A DNA stretch of 64,000 bases from contig NZ_QVMV01000052.1 of NCBI RefSeq assembly GCF_003417465.1, positions 62,001-126,000 of the forward strand, written 5' to 3'. Made by a program: the position numbers and the translations under genes. This document shows positions 53,730 through 63,791 of this stretch, in pieces (positions within the stretch are counted from its first letter, which is position 1; the number at the start of each line of letters is the position of its first letter). Source of the stretch: Wenzhouxiangella sp. 15190 (GTDB taxonomy: Bacteria > Pseudomonadota > Gammaproteobacteria > Xanthomonadales > Wenzhouxiangellaceae). A model generated the notes under the pieces. It saw only the letters and a list, made by a program, of their open reading frames with translations. It ran no database searches and was not told the DNA's origin.

Positions 53730-55973
53730 ATGAACAAATCTACGCAGTCCCGTAATATCAATCGAGCTGAGGTCGTCGACCAGAACTTCCTCGACCATCT
53801 CACTGCGATCGAGGAAGGCCGGGTGGCGGTCTTTGATCGGCCCGGCGTGCCCAATTCCGACCTGCTCGAGCTGTTCGACAGCCAGATGGTCTCGCGCCAG
53901 CTCGACCTGATGGCGCGTATCAAGCGCCTCGAGAACAAGGTTTTCTACACCATCGGCTCTTCGGGGCACGAGGGCAACGCGCTGGTCGGGCGGTTGACCC
54001 GGGCCACCGATCCCGCCTTCCTGCACTACCGTTCCGGGGGCTTCATGGCCGAGCGCTATCGCAAGCGTGAGGGTCTGGATTTCATTCGCGATACTTGCCT
54101 GAGCTTTGCCGCCGCGCGCGAGGACGTGGCCTCGGGCGGGCGGCACAAGGTCTGGGGTCATCCCGACCTGTGGGTGCTGCCGCAGACCTCGACCATCGCC
54201 AGCCACCTGCCCAAGGCGGTCGGCACGGCCTTGGCGATCGCCCACGGCAGCGGGGGACAGCACGAGCTGCCGGTGCCTTCGGACTCGATCGTGGTTTGCA
54301 GTTTCGGGGATGCCGGCCTCAATCACGCCGCCGCCCAGACGGCGATCAATTCCTGCGCCTGGTCGCGCCACCAGAGCCTGCCGGTACCCGTGCTGCTGGT
54401 CTGCGAAGACAACGACATCGGTATTTCCGTACCCACCCCCACCAACTGGGTGGCCGACAGCATGCGCAATCGCCACGGCATCAGCTATCACTACGCCAAC
54501 GGCCTGGACCTGGTGGAGGGGCATGACGCGGTCAGGCGCGCCGTGGAAGAGTGCCGCACGCGTCGCCGCCCGGTTTTCCTGCACTTGAAGACCACGCGTC
54601 TGATGGGGCATGCCGGCACCGACTTCGAGATCGAGTACCGCCCCGGCGCCGAGCTCGAATCCGCCGAGGCACGCGATCCGCTCAAGATCTCGGCCGAGGC
54701 GCTGGTCGGACGCGGCTTGATGACGCCGGCCCAGATCCGGGAGCGTTATCGTGCGCTTGCCGAGCGCTGCCTGGCCGAGGCCGACCGCGCCGACGGGGCG
54801 GGGCGTATCACCACCCGCGACGAGGTCATGAAGCCCCTGGCGCCGTTCAGTCCCGACGCGGTGGCCGAAGAAGCCGCTCGCATGCCGAAGCAGGAGGAGC
54901 GCACGCGCGTATTCGGCAACGAGCGCCTGTTGCCGGAGCATCAGCCGGTCAAGCACCTGGCGGTCCAAATCAACCGTGCGCTGACCGACCTGATGGTCAA
55001 GTATCCCGAAGCGCTGGCCTTCGGCGAGGACGTGGCGCGCAAGGGCGGCGTATACACCGTTACCAAGGGACTGGCCTGGCGTTTCGGCCCGCGCCGGGTC
55101 TTCAATACCCTCCTCGACGAGACCACCATCCTCGGCCTGGCCCAGGGCTGCGGCGCCATGGGCTACCTGCCCATCCCCGAAATCCAGTACCTGGCCTACT
55201 TCCACAACGCCTGCGACCAGATTCGCGGCGAGGCCTGCTCGCTGCAGTATTTCTCCAACAACCGCTTTCGTAACCCGATGGTGATGCGCATCGCCAGCCT
55301 GGGTTACCAGAAGGGTTTCGGCGGGCACTTCCACAACGATAATTCCATCGCCGCCCTGCGCGATATCCCCGGCCTGATTGTCGGTTGTCCCTCCAGGGGC
55401 GATGACGCGGTCACGATGCTGCGAACCATGATGGCCTTGGGCAAGGTCGACGGGCGCGTGTCGGCTTTCCTCGAGCCGATCGCCCTGTATATGAGCAAGG
55501 ATCTGCACGAGAAAGACGACGGGCAATGGAGCTTCCGCTATCCCGCCCCGGGCAAGCATCTCGTGCCTTTTTCGCCACGTATCTACAACGAGTCGGCGGA
55601 CGACCTGCTCATCGTTACCTTCGGCAACGGCGTGCCCATGGCGCTGCGGTGCGCTCGTGAACTCGAAATCGAGCGTGGTATCGCGGTTCGCGTGCTGGAT
55701 CTGCGCTGGCTCAAGCCGCTGGATAGCGAAGCCGTTGCGCGCCATGCCGGCGAATGCCGCTCGGTGGTGGTGTTCGACGAGGGCCGGCCCGACGGCGGCA
55801 TCGGCGAGGCGGTGATGACCGCGCTGGTCGAGGCCGGCGTGGCCGACCGGCCCGTGCGGCGGCTGACGGGGGCGGACTGCTACATACCGCTGGGGGATGC
55901 AGCGAATCTGATTCTGGCCACCGAGGCGGAGTTGCTTGGTAAATGCCTTGATGTGCTCGGAAAAGCGGAGTAG
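53730..55973 (+). CDS. Fused alpha/beta E1 of a 2-oxoacid dehydrogenase (branched-chain type)
   Basis: Thiamine-diphosphate E1 with alpha and beta subunits in one 747-residue chain. Alpha half (about 1-390): YTIGSSGHEGNALVGRLTRA, FGDAGLNHAAAQTAINSCAW and CEDNDIGISVPTPTNW (cofactor binding), KTTRLMGHAGTD. Beta half (about 420-747): AFGEDVARKGGVYTVTKGLA, RVFNTLLDETTILGLAQGCG, GFGGHFHNDNSIAALRDIPG and VVVFDEGRPDGGIGEAVMT. The layout recalls branched-chain 2-oxoacid dehydrogenase-like E1 fusions. No E2 (lipoyl) or E3 gene is adjacent, so it must use partners encoded elsewhere; the exact substrate is open. TTCGAA-type repeats flank the gene on both sides. Confidence 0.87.
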   Translation: MNKSTQSRNINRAEVVDQNFLDHLTAIEEGRVAVFDRPGVPNSDLLELFDSQMVSRQLDLMARIKRLENKVFYTIGSSGHEGNALVGRLTRATDPAFLHYRSGGFMAERYRKREGLDFIRDTCLSFAAAREDVASGGRHKVWGHPDLWVLPQTSTIASHLPKAVGTALAIAHGSGGQHELPVPSDSIVVCSFGDAGLNHAAAQTAINSCAWSRHQSLPVPVLLVCEDNDIGISVPTPTNWVADSMRNRHGISYHYANGLDLVEGHDAVRRAVEECRTRRRPVFLHLKTTRLMGHAGTDFEIEYRPGAELESAEARDPLKISAEALVGRGLMTPAQIRERYRALAERCLAEADRADGAGRITTRDEVMKPLAPFSPDAVAEEAARMPKQEERTRVFGNERLLPEHQPVKHLAVQINRALTDLMVKYPEALAFGEDVARKGGVYTVTKGLAWRFGPRRVFNTLLDETTILGLAQGCGAMGYLPIPEIQYLAYFHNACDQIRGEACSLQYFSNNRFRNPMVMRIASLGYQKGFGGHFHNDNSIAALRDIPGLIVGCPSRGDDAVTMLRTMMALGKVDGRVSAFLEPIALYMSKDLHEKDDGQWSFRYPAPGKHLVPFSPRIYNESADDLLIVTFGNGVPMALRCARELEIERGIAVRVLDLRWLKPLDSEAVARHAGECRSVVVFDEGRPDGGIGEAVMTALVEAGVADRPVRRLTGADCYIPLGDAANLILATEAELLGKCLDVLGKAE

Positions 55974-55989
55974 GTAGAGGACTGGTCAA

Positions 55990-56170
55990 GCACGAAATTC
56001 GAAGTACCAAATTCGAAACAAATTCGAATGACAGAAAGCCAAATGACAGAAACAGGCTTTCGTCTTCACTCGTAGCGACAGCCTATCCACGTGGCCGGTG
56101 TTCGTTTCGGGCATTGGCATTTTGAACATTCGAGCTTGTTTCGAATTTGGTGCTTCGGATTTCGAGTTTC
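55990..56170. repeat. TTCGAA-word inverted repeat, copy 5
   Basis: Left arm 55990-56055: AGCACGAAATTCGAAGTACC, AAATTCGAAACAAATTCGAA, TGACAGAAAGCCAAATGACA. Right arm about 56101-56170: TTCGTTTCGGGCATTGGCAT, TTTGAACATTCGAGCTTGTT, TCGAATTTGGTGCTTCGGAT, TTCGAGTTT. The spacer begins ACAGGCTTTCG, the same ACAGGCTTT seen in copy 2 (34601-34609). Confidence 0.85.
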
Positions 56171-56191
56171 CCACCTTGTGCTCCTTCTGAA

Positions 56192-56217
56192 TTGAAAATT
56201 GCCACCGGTGGTAAAAT
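56192..56217 (+). promoter_or_regulatory. icd promoter with a palindrome
   Basis: TAAAAT (56212-56217) is a good -10, 30 bp before the icd ATG. TTGAAA at 56192 could be a -35 with a short 14-bp spacing. The perfect palindrome CCACCGGTGG (56202-56211) touches the -10, where a repressor could block RNA polymerase. Confidence 0.42.
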
Positions 56218-56247
56218 GACCGTTTTGGATCACCATAAGGACAAGAA

Positions 56248-57501
<1,254 letters not shown>

Positions 57502-57507
57502 TCGGTC

Positions 57508-58308
57508 GTGGCAACGCCTGTTGCCCCCACCCTCGAGGTCGGCCTGGTCCAGGCCGACCTGGCCTGGCAGGATCCCGAAACCAATCGCCACCGCCTGGCG
57601 GCGATGATGGATACCCAGCCGCGCTGCGATCTGTATGTCATTCCCGAGACCTTTTCCACCGGCTTTCTCGGCGACGCCGGCCTGGAAGCCGAGACGATGG
57701 ACGGGCCCAGCGTCGCCTGGATGCGCGAGCAGGCCCGCTCGCGTGCCGCGGCCTTGACTGGCAGCCTGGTTATCGACGACGGCAGCGGACGACGATTCAA
57801 CCGGATGGTGTTCATGTCGCCCGAAGGTGAGGCCACCTGCTACGACAAGCGTCATCGCTTCGGATTCGGCGGTGAAAGCCAGCGTTACACCGCCGGCGAG
57901 CGACAGGTGGTGGTCGAGTGGCGGGGATGGCGCATCGACCTGCAGATCTGCTTCGATCTGCGCTTTCCCGTGTGGTGTCGCAACGACCGTAACTTCGACA
58001 TCCAGCTTTTCGTTGCCAACTGGCCGGCGCCGCGAGCCGACCACTGGTCGGCGTTGCTCCGGGCAAGGGCAATCGAGAACCAGGCTTTTGTCATCGCCGT
58101 CAACCGGGCGGGGGTCGACGGCAATGAAGTGGAATACCCGGGCTGTTCATCGGTCTGGGATGCCGCTGGCAAGCGCGTGGTTGAGCTGGGCGAGGACGAG
58201 GCCACCGCCCGGGTGAGTCTGTCGCGGCAGGCGCTGACGTCGGTGCGCACGCGCTTCCCGTTTCTTGCGGATGCCGACCGCTTCAAGCTGGGAAAACCGG
58301 ATCTCTGA
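57508..58308 (+). CDS. Nitrilase-superfamily amidase (omega-amidase/YafV-like)
   Basis: Cytosolic C-N hydrolase of 266 residues with the complete catalytic triad: E47 in YVIPETFSTGF, K114 in CYDKRHRFGF, and C148 in LQICFDLRFPVWCRND. Together with the overall length and the short C-terminal tail this resembles YafV, which hydrolyses 2-oxoglutaramate and 2-oxosuccinamate after glutamine or asparagine transaminase reactions. The product 2-oxoglutarate would fit its position 6 bp after icd, but that link is inference. The start codon is GTG. Confidence 0.88.
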   Translation: MATPVAPTLEVGLVQADLAWQDPETNRHRLAAMMDTQPRCDLYVIPETFSTGFLGDAGLEAETMDGPSVAWMREQARSRAAALTGSLVIDDGSGRRFNRMVFMSPEGEATCYDKRHRFGFGGESQRYTAGERQVVVEWRGWRIDLQICFDLRFPVWCRNDRNFDIQLFVANWPAPRADHWSALLRARAIENQAFVIAVNRAGVDGNEVEYPGCSSVWDAAGKRVVELGEDEATARVSLSRQALTSVRTRFPFLADADRFKLGKPDL

Positions 58309-58615
58309 AGGCTAACCGGGGCAAGTAGTGCTTGCGCTGGCTGTTCCGAGATTGTAAAGTTTGCGTATCGACGGCGTAACGAAAGTTTAATCTTGGCCGT
58401 GCGATAAGCGCCTTTATGCTATTAAGTGATTGATTGCCGGAGCATTTTGATCACTTCGAGCAGGGGGAGAGGAGTAGCAGATGGACGGCGTCCAGACGTG
58501 GGATCCGACTCTTATCCTGATTTGAGTGCGTTTCATTTGGGAAGTTTGGGCCGGTTTCGAGCCGGAAAATGACCTAAAGCGGCAACTACAGACATCAACT
58601 TTAGGAGATTTTAAA
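58309..58615. promoter_or_regulatory. Leader region of the TonB receptor gene
   Basis: 307 bp without a normal gene. It is less GC-rich than its neighbours and includes AT-rich stretches (AAGTTTAATC, CTTTATGCTATTAAGTGATT) where a promoter could lie; a confident -35/-10 pair is not seen. It holds the small open frame at 58481 and ends with the strong TTAGGAG Shine-Dalgarno (58601-58607) for the receptor. Confidence 0.5.
58481..58525 (+). CDS. Possible 14-residue leader peptide
   Basis: ATG with a strong Shine-Dalgarno (GGGGGAGAGGAG, starting 18 nt upstream) opens a frame for MDGVQTWDPTLILI, ending TGA at 58523-58525. Immediately after the stop, GTG 58526 is in frame with the TonB receptor. 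Ribosomes finishing the short peptide could reinitiate or expose the receptor's own start 90 nt later. It may be chance; conservation is the test. Confidence 0.3.
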   Translation: MDGVQTWDPTLILI

Positions 58616-61594
58616 GTGAATACTCCGTTCAAGAAGAGCTTGCTCTACACGGCAATTATTGCCGGGCTCGTCCTGGCCGGTGTCAGTTCGACGCCAGCGT
58701 GGGCCCAGGAAAACGACGATGACGAGGCTCAGTCCGAGGTGACTGAAGCTCAAGACCAGCAAGAGGAGGACCAAGAGGGAGAGGACACGCTCGATCGCGT
58801 GCAGGTCACTGGCTCGCTGTTGAGGCGGGAGGACTTTAGCTCCGTGTCGCCGATGCAGGTCATCACAGCCGAAACCCAGTTCCAGGCAGGGCAGTTGACC
58901 ACCTCGGACGTCCTGCAGAATTCTACGGTTGCTTCCGGCACCACGCAGTTGAACAACCAGTTCGGCGGTTTCGTGGTTCAGGGCGGCACGGGTGTGCAGA
59001 CACTCGACCTGCGAGGGCTGGGCACTACGCGCACCCTGACCCTTCTCAATGGGCGGCGCCCGGGCGGTTCCGGAACGCGTGGTCAAGTGCAAGCGGTCGA
59101 CCTTTCCATGATTCCCGATATCGCGGTGAATCGTTTCGAAGTGGTTCTGGATGGCAGTTCTTCAATCTACGGGTCCGATGCCGTGGCTGGTGTGGCCAAT
59201 ATCATCACCCGTCGGTCGGTTGACCGATCGGAAGTGAACGTTTCCGCCGATGTTCCAATTGACGGTGGCGGCGAGTTCTATCGCCTGGGTGCGATTACCG
59301 GCGCCAACTTCGACAACGGCAGCATGACATTCTCGGCCCAGTTGACGAAGCGGGAGGCGCTTCGGACGGGCGACCGTGATTTCCTGGGATGTTCGCAGGA
59401 TATGGTCAGGGATTCCAGCGGAAACCGGATCGACCGGGAAGACCGGTCCTCGATCGCCGGTACCGAGGGAGCCGGCTGCTACAACATGTGGTACGACTCG
59501 ATTATCGACGCTGCCACCGGCACGCGATGGATCACCTCTCCGGATGGTGAAATAAACGGGCCTTTCCCCGGTCGCCGGGCTCGCCAGAACAACGCATATG
59601 ACGAGGATCCTCTTGGCGAGGCCTGGTACGAAACCGTCCGTTTCGGGGATTTCCTGCTTTCGGAGTCGGCGATCAACGAGCAGGAGCGCATGAATGTCTA
59701 CGCTACGGCCGACTTTACCTTCGGCGATGTCGAGTGGGACGCCGATGTGCTCTACAGCAATCGTGAAACGACACGCACCGGCTGGCGGCAGTTCTTCCCG
59801 TTGATCGGCGGGGCTCAGGCGGCGTCTCTGTTCGGTACCTCCTTTTACTCCTACGACAATGACCCGGACTACAATCCGGTCGACCCGGCAGCATCACCGG
59901 TCGAAGGGCAGTTGACTCAGCCGATCTATCCTTACCCGCTCAATTCGAACATCGATGTGGACTACTACTTTGCATCGACGGGGCTTTCGGGCGAGTTGCC
60001 AACCTCGAACTACTGGTCGTGGCGGGTCCAGGGCAGCTACTCCCGTTCAGACGGCGATTACGCACAGAACGCCATTGATCAGTCGCGCTCGGGTGATGTC
60101 CAGTACGACCCTAATCCGCCCACCTATGACCCGTTCGATCCGGCTCTCCTGGACGGGTCCGGCATGTCACAACTGATCGATGCGGTCGGCGCCAACACGC
60201 TCGGCAACACGGTTTATGATCAGTGGACGGTAAGCGGGATCCTCGCTGGCGATCTGTTCGAGCTGCCCGCCGGTACCGTGGGTACAGCCTTCGGGGTGGA
60301 GTACCGGGACTTCAGCATCGACGACAATCCTGATCCCCTGTCGCAGGCCGGCCAATCCTGGGGCCTGACCTCGGCGACGGTCACCAAGGGCAGTAACAAC
60401 GTCTCTGAAGCATTCGCGGAAGTGGAAGTTCCGATCCTGGCAGGGGTTCCCGGGTTCGAGTCTCTCACCTTCAACGGATCCGCCCGCTACTTCGATTATG
60501 ATCGTGGCGGTGATGATGTGGTGTGGAAGGCCGGCCTGAACTGGCAGATCGTGCCTACCGTGCGACTTCGCTCCACGGTCGGGACGTCTTACCGCGCCCC
60601 GGCGCTGTTCGAGCAGTTCCTGGGTGACCAGACCGGTTTCCAGGGACAGGCTCTTGATCCCTGCATCGAATGGGAGGACAGCACCAACGAGAATGTCCGT
60701 AACAACTGCGCCGCGGCCGGTATCCCGTCGGACTATGCAGGCGTCGGCTCTTCCATCACGGTGATCTCTGGCGGTGGCGTTGAAAACCTGGAGTCCGAGA
60801 CGTCCGATGCAACCAATTTCGGGATTGTCTGGACACCGGAGTTTACAAACCTGAACGTTGCGCTGGACTGGTACCAGATCGAAGTCAACGACCAGATCGC
60901 TCAGTTGGGTGCGAGCGCCATTGCTTCCGGCTGCTACACGGGTGAGAACTTCCCCAACCAGTTCTGTGAGTTGATCGAGCGTAACAGCGGGGATGACCCG
61001 ACCGGGGCCTACAACATCGCCAGCATCAATGACAGTTTCGTCAACATCAACACTCAAAAAGTGGAAGGTCTCGACCTGAACATGACCTGGCAGGGTGATT
61101 TCGACTGGGGTAGCCTGAACGTGGAATCCCAGACCACCCGGCAGCGCGAGAACCTGTTCCAGCTGTTTGCTCCGGGTACCGTGGCCGGGTTCGACGATCT
61201 GGACGTGGTGGGCGATATCGGCACCCCCGAAATCGTCAGCAACCTCCGCGCTACCGCGCAGCGAGGCGACTGGTCCGCGACCTATTACACGCAGTACGCC
61301 TCCTCAACGGATGCTTCCCGGTTCGCTGATGAAGAGATCAACTATTTCGGTGAAGAGAACGCCGTTCGTGACATCAAGTTCGACGCGTGGTGGCAGCACA
61401 ACCTGTCCATCCTGTACCGACAAGACAAGTGGGACCTGCTCATCGGGATCAACAACCTCTTCAATGAGGAGCCCGATCTGGTATCCGCCGGTGCGGCTGG
61501 TGCAGTTTCCACGCGCGGTAATGTTCCGATCAACGGCACCCAGGCCAGCCTGCTGGGGCGTCGGGTCTTCGGTCGTATCAACTATCGTTTCTGA
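58616..61594 (+). CDS. TonB-dependent outer-membrane receptor
   Basis: Outer-membrane transporter of 992 residues energised by TonB-ExbBD. Signal peptide at about 1-30 (FKKSLLYTAIIAGLVLAGVS to AWA), then an unusually acidic stretch (QENDDDEAQSEVTEAQDQQE), a TonB-box-like DRVQVTGSL, the plug domain (VITAETQFQAGQLTTSDVLQ; GLGTTRTLTLLNGRR; VLDGSSSIYGSDAVAGVANI) and a long beta-barrel ending in ...GRINYRF with C-terminal Phe. The GTG start has TTAGGAG 8 nt upstream. The next gene encodes a secreted S9 peptidase, suggesting uptake or processing of peptides. No signalling (STN) domain is present. Confidence 0.92.
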   Translation: MNTPFKKSLLYTAIIAGLVLAGVSSTPAWAQENDDDEAQSEVTEAQDQQEEDQEGEDTLDRVQVTGSLLRREDFSSVSPMQVITAETQFQAGQLTTSDVLQNSTVASGTTQLNNQFGGFVVQGGTGVQTLDLRGLGTTRTLTLLNGRRPGGSGTRGQVQAVDLSMIPDIAVNRFEVVLDGSSSIYGSDAVAGVANIITRRSVDRSEVNVSADVPIDGGGEFYRLGAITGANFDNGSMTFSAQLTKREALRTGDRDFLGCSQDMVRDSSGNRIDREDRSSIAGTEGAGCYNMWYDSIIDAATGTRWITSPDGEINGPFPGRRARQNNAYDEDPLGEAWYETVRFGDFLLSESAINEQERMNVYATADFTFGDVEWDADVLYSNRETTRTGWRQFFPLIGGAQAASLFGTSFYSYDNDPDYNPVDPAASPVEGQLTQPIYPYPLNSNIDVDYYFASTGLSGELPTSNYWSWRVQGSYSRSDGDYAQNAIDQSRSGDVQYDPNPPTYDPFDPALLDGSGMSQLIDAVGANTLGNTVYDQWTVSGILAGDLFELPAGTVGTAFGVEYRDFSIDDNPDPLSQAGQSWGLTSATVTKGSNNVSEAFAEVEVPILAGVPGFESLTFNGSARYFDYDRGGDDVVWKAGLNWQIVPTVRLRSTVGTSYRAPALFEQFLGDQTGFQGQALDPCIEWEDSTNENVRNNCAAAGIPSDYAGVGSSITVISGGGVENLESETSDATNFGIVWTPEFTNLNVALDWYQIEVNDQIAQLGASAIASGCYTGENFPNQFCELIERNSGDDPTGAYNIASINDSFVNINTQKVEGLDLNMTWQGDFDWGSLNVESQTTRQRENLFQLFAPGTVAGFDDLDVVGDIGTPEIVSNLRATAQRGDWSATYYTQYASSTDASRFADEEINYFGEENAVRDIKFDAWWQHNLSILYRQDKWDLLIGINNLFNEEPDLVSAGAAGAVSTRGNVPINGTQASLLGRRVFGRINYRF

Positions 61595-61632
61595 TCGACC
61601 GTCGTATCGGAATGGCTTAACAGGCCTTTTCA

Positions 61633-61658
61633 CAAGTGGCGCCTCCGGGCGCCACTTG
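61633..61658 (+). terminator. Strong hairpin after the TonB receptor gene
   Basis: CAAGTGGCGCC and GGCGCCACTTG form a perfect 11-bp stem with a 4-nt loop 38 bp after the stop. Only a weak T-rich tail (GCTTATGG) follows, so it may terminate weakly or protect the mRNA 3' end. Confidence 0.6.
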
Positions 61659-61672
61659 CTTATGGGGCCAGG

Positions 61673-61678
61673 TATAAT
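61673..61678 (+). promoter_or_regulatory. -10 box for the S9 peptidase gene
   Basis: Perfect TATAAT 69 bp before the ATG, just after the hairpin at 61633-61658. No good -35 is present. It implies that the peptidase can be transcribed apart from the receptor. Confidence 0.5.
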
Positions 61679-61747
61679 TTAGGACTTCATTGGAAAGCGC
61701 TCGCTGGCCAGCGGCAGAGCAAGTCTTTGACAGGACAGGAAAAAATC

Positions 61748-63769
61748 ATGATGAACCTCCTCTTGCGCCTTACCATACTTTCTCTCGCGCTGATCGTATC
61801 GGCGCTGCACGCAGCGCCCATCTCCATCGAGTCCATAGCCCGACAGCCGGCGATCAGTTCCGTGTCCATGAGCGTCGATGGAAAGCATCTGGCGGCCATA
61901 GTGAGCGCGCCCGGCAGCGAACATCGCGATACCGCCCTGGCCACCTGGGATCTGGACAACATTGACAAGGGCCCCGTAATCACCCCTAGCGGCGACAAAA
62001 TGAAGTTCATCCGAGCTCGCGCCCTCAAGGCCGGCAAGGTGAGCGTGACCGGCAGGCAGGAAATGACTGCGGCACTCGGAGGATGCGGGGAAGGTAACGA
62101 CCTTGGAGCGGAAGCAACCTTCATCTTCAAGACTTATCTGACCGACTCGGATCATTCGGAATTCGAGGAAGCCTTCGAGTCGGGTGACCGCATGCTGGGC
62201 GCCAGCCAGACGACCAAGCGCTGCGCCGAACTCACTACCACGGCAGGCATGGTCAGTCTTATGCCGCTGGACCCCAAAAATGTCATTATCCGACGCACCA
62301 ACATGCTGGACTTCACCAGCAACTACTACGAGTACGATCTAACCAGCGGCAAGATCGACTTGCGTTTCCGGGGCAGTCCCGAAGCTTCCCCCGGCCTGTT
62401 TCATCCGCGCACTGGAAAATTGCTCACGCGCACCGCGATGAAGTCAAAAGGGGGCAATGAGTACGAGCGGAGCATCGAGATTCGCAATCCGGAGACTGGG
62501 GAGTTCGAAGTCCACGAACCCCTGACCACGATGCTGACGGATCGTGTCCAGATGCAGGTTGTCGGCATCGACGACGATACGGGCAAGTATTACGTGCTGA
62601 CCGACAAGTTCTCGAATCTCGTCCAGGCCTGGACGTATGACCCGAAGGCACGCAGCTTCGCGGACGAAGCGCTGCTGGCTCACCCGAAATTCTCGATCGC
62701 CAGCCTGGGTTTTGATTCCAGGCCGGATAGCTTCAACGAGATTATTTCCTTTACCGTCGCAGGCCCGGTTTACGAGACCACCTATGTGGAGCCGGAGATG
62801 CGTTCCATCCACGAAGGGCTCAAGCAAGCCTTCCCCGACCGGAACGTCTCGATAACCAACTACAACAACGATCTTTCCCGCGTGCTCTTCCAGACGTCCA
62901 GCAACCGGCATCCCGTCGGCTACCACATTCTTGAGGACCGGAAGTCGGTCAAGAACCTGGGAAATCAGCGCCCGTGGATCGAACCGGAAGACCTCGGTGA
63001 ACAGAGCTGGATCACCTATGAGGCCCGGGACGGCATGGAGATACCTGCCTTGCTCGACCTGCCGGCGGGCTGGAACGAGGAAGAGGATGATCCCCTGCCG
63101 CTGGTGGTCAATCCCCACGGTGGTCCGTGGAGTCGCGACTTTGGCGGCTGGGATGCTTCCGGCTGGGTGCCGTTTCTCACTTCCCGCGGCTTCGCGGTGC
63201 TTCGCCCGCAATACCGTGGCAGCCAGGGCCTGGGTCGGGACTTGTGGGTTGCCGGTGATGCCGAGTGGGGCCAGAAGATGCAGGACGACAAGGCGGACGG
63301 CGCGAAGTGGCTGGTCGAGCAAGGCATTGCCGATTCGGATCGGATGGTTATTTTCGGCTATTCCTACGGAGGTTTTGCCGCTGCGGCTGCTACCGTCAGA
63401 CCCGATACGCCTTTCCGTTGTGCGATCTCCGGAGCGCCCGTAACCAATCTCACGCGCCTGGGCAACCGTTGGAGCCAGAACCGCACGCAACGCTTGCTGC
63501 AGGGCGTTACGGTGCGTGGAATGGACCCCACGAAGAACGCCGACAAGGCGCATATCCCCATATTGCTTTACGTGGGAAGCCGCGACGTACGAACGCCTGA
63601 CCGGCATGCCCAGGAGTTCTACAAGGCGGTCAAGGACAGGGTGCCCGCCCGTCTGGAGATCATCGAGGATATGCCCCACCAGATGCCCTGGTACTACAGG
63701 CATCATGAGGAGACCCTGACGCTTATCGAGGGTTTTCTCGAGGACGAGTGCGGCCTGGGCGAGATTTAG
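61748..63769 (+). CDS. Secreted prolyl oligopeptidase-family (S9) peptidase
   Basis: Serine peptidase of 673 residues with a signal peptide (MMNLLLRLTILSLALIVSAL-HA). The N-terminal part (about 30-400) fits a beta-propeller; the C-terminal alpha/beta-hydrolase domain has VVNPHGGPWSRDFGGWDASG, YRGSQGLGRDLW, the nucleophile elbow FGYSYGGFAA with S539, a catalytic-Asp segment VGSRDVRTPDRHAQEF and the catalytic His in EDMPHQMPW. It probably cuts short peptides in the periplasm. Pairing with a TonB receptor is common in Xanthomonadales-like bacteria and also typical of lasso-peptide isopeptidase loci, though no lasso genes are seen. ATG 61751 is an equal alternative. Confidence 0.9.
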   Translation: MMNLLLRLTILSLALIVSALHAAPISIESIARQPAISSVSMSVDGKHLAAIVSAPGSEHRDTALATWDLDNIDKGPVITPSGDKMKFIRARALKAGKVSVTGRQEMTAALGGCGEGNDLGAEATFIFKTYLTDSDHSEFEEAFESGDRMLGASQTTKRCAELTTTAGMVSLMPLDPKNVIIRRTNMLDFTSNYYEYDLTSGKIDLRFRGSPEASPGLFHPRTGKLLTRTAMKSKGGNEYERSIEIRNPETGEFEVHEPLTTMLTDRVQMQVVGIDDDTGKYYVLTDKFSNLVQAWTYDPKARSFADEALLAHPKFSIASLGFDSRPDSFNEIISFTVAGPVYETTYVEPEMRSIHEGLKQAFPDRNVSITNYNNDLSRVLFQTSSNRHPVGYHILEDRKSVKNLGNQRPWIEPEDLGEQSWITYEARDGMEIPALLDLPAGWNEEEDDPLPLVVNPHGGPWSRDFGGWDASGWVPFLTSRGFAVLRPQYRGSQGLGRDLWVAGDAEWGQKMQDDKADGAKWLVEQGIADSDRMVIFGYSYGGFAAAAATVRPDTPFRCAISGAPVTNLTRLGNRWSQNRTQRLLQGVTVRGMDPTKNADKAHIPILLYVGSRDVRTPDRHAQEFYKAVKDRVPARLEIIEDMPHQMPWYYRHHEETLTLIEGFLEDECGLGEI

Positions 63770-63791
63770 CGAGCGTTGGTGGCGGGAGCGC

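Noticed and set aside
53715-55745. Long open frame antisense to the fused E1 gene
   Set aside because: Same GC-driven artefact; the sense protein has clear cofactor motifs in both halves.
58616-63769. Lasso-peptide uptake and cleavage locus (TonB receptor plus S9 isopeptidase)
   Set aside because: No precursor, B or C biosynthesis genes and no specific regulator nearby; TonB/S9 pairs are common for general peptide use. Kept only as an alternative.
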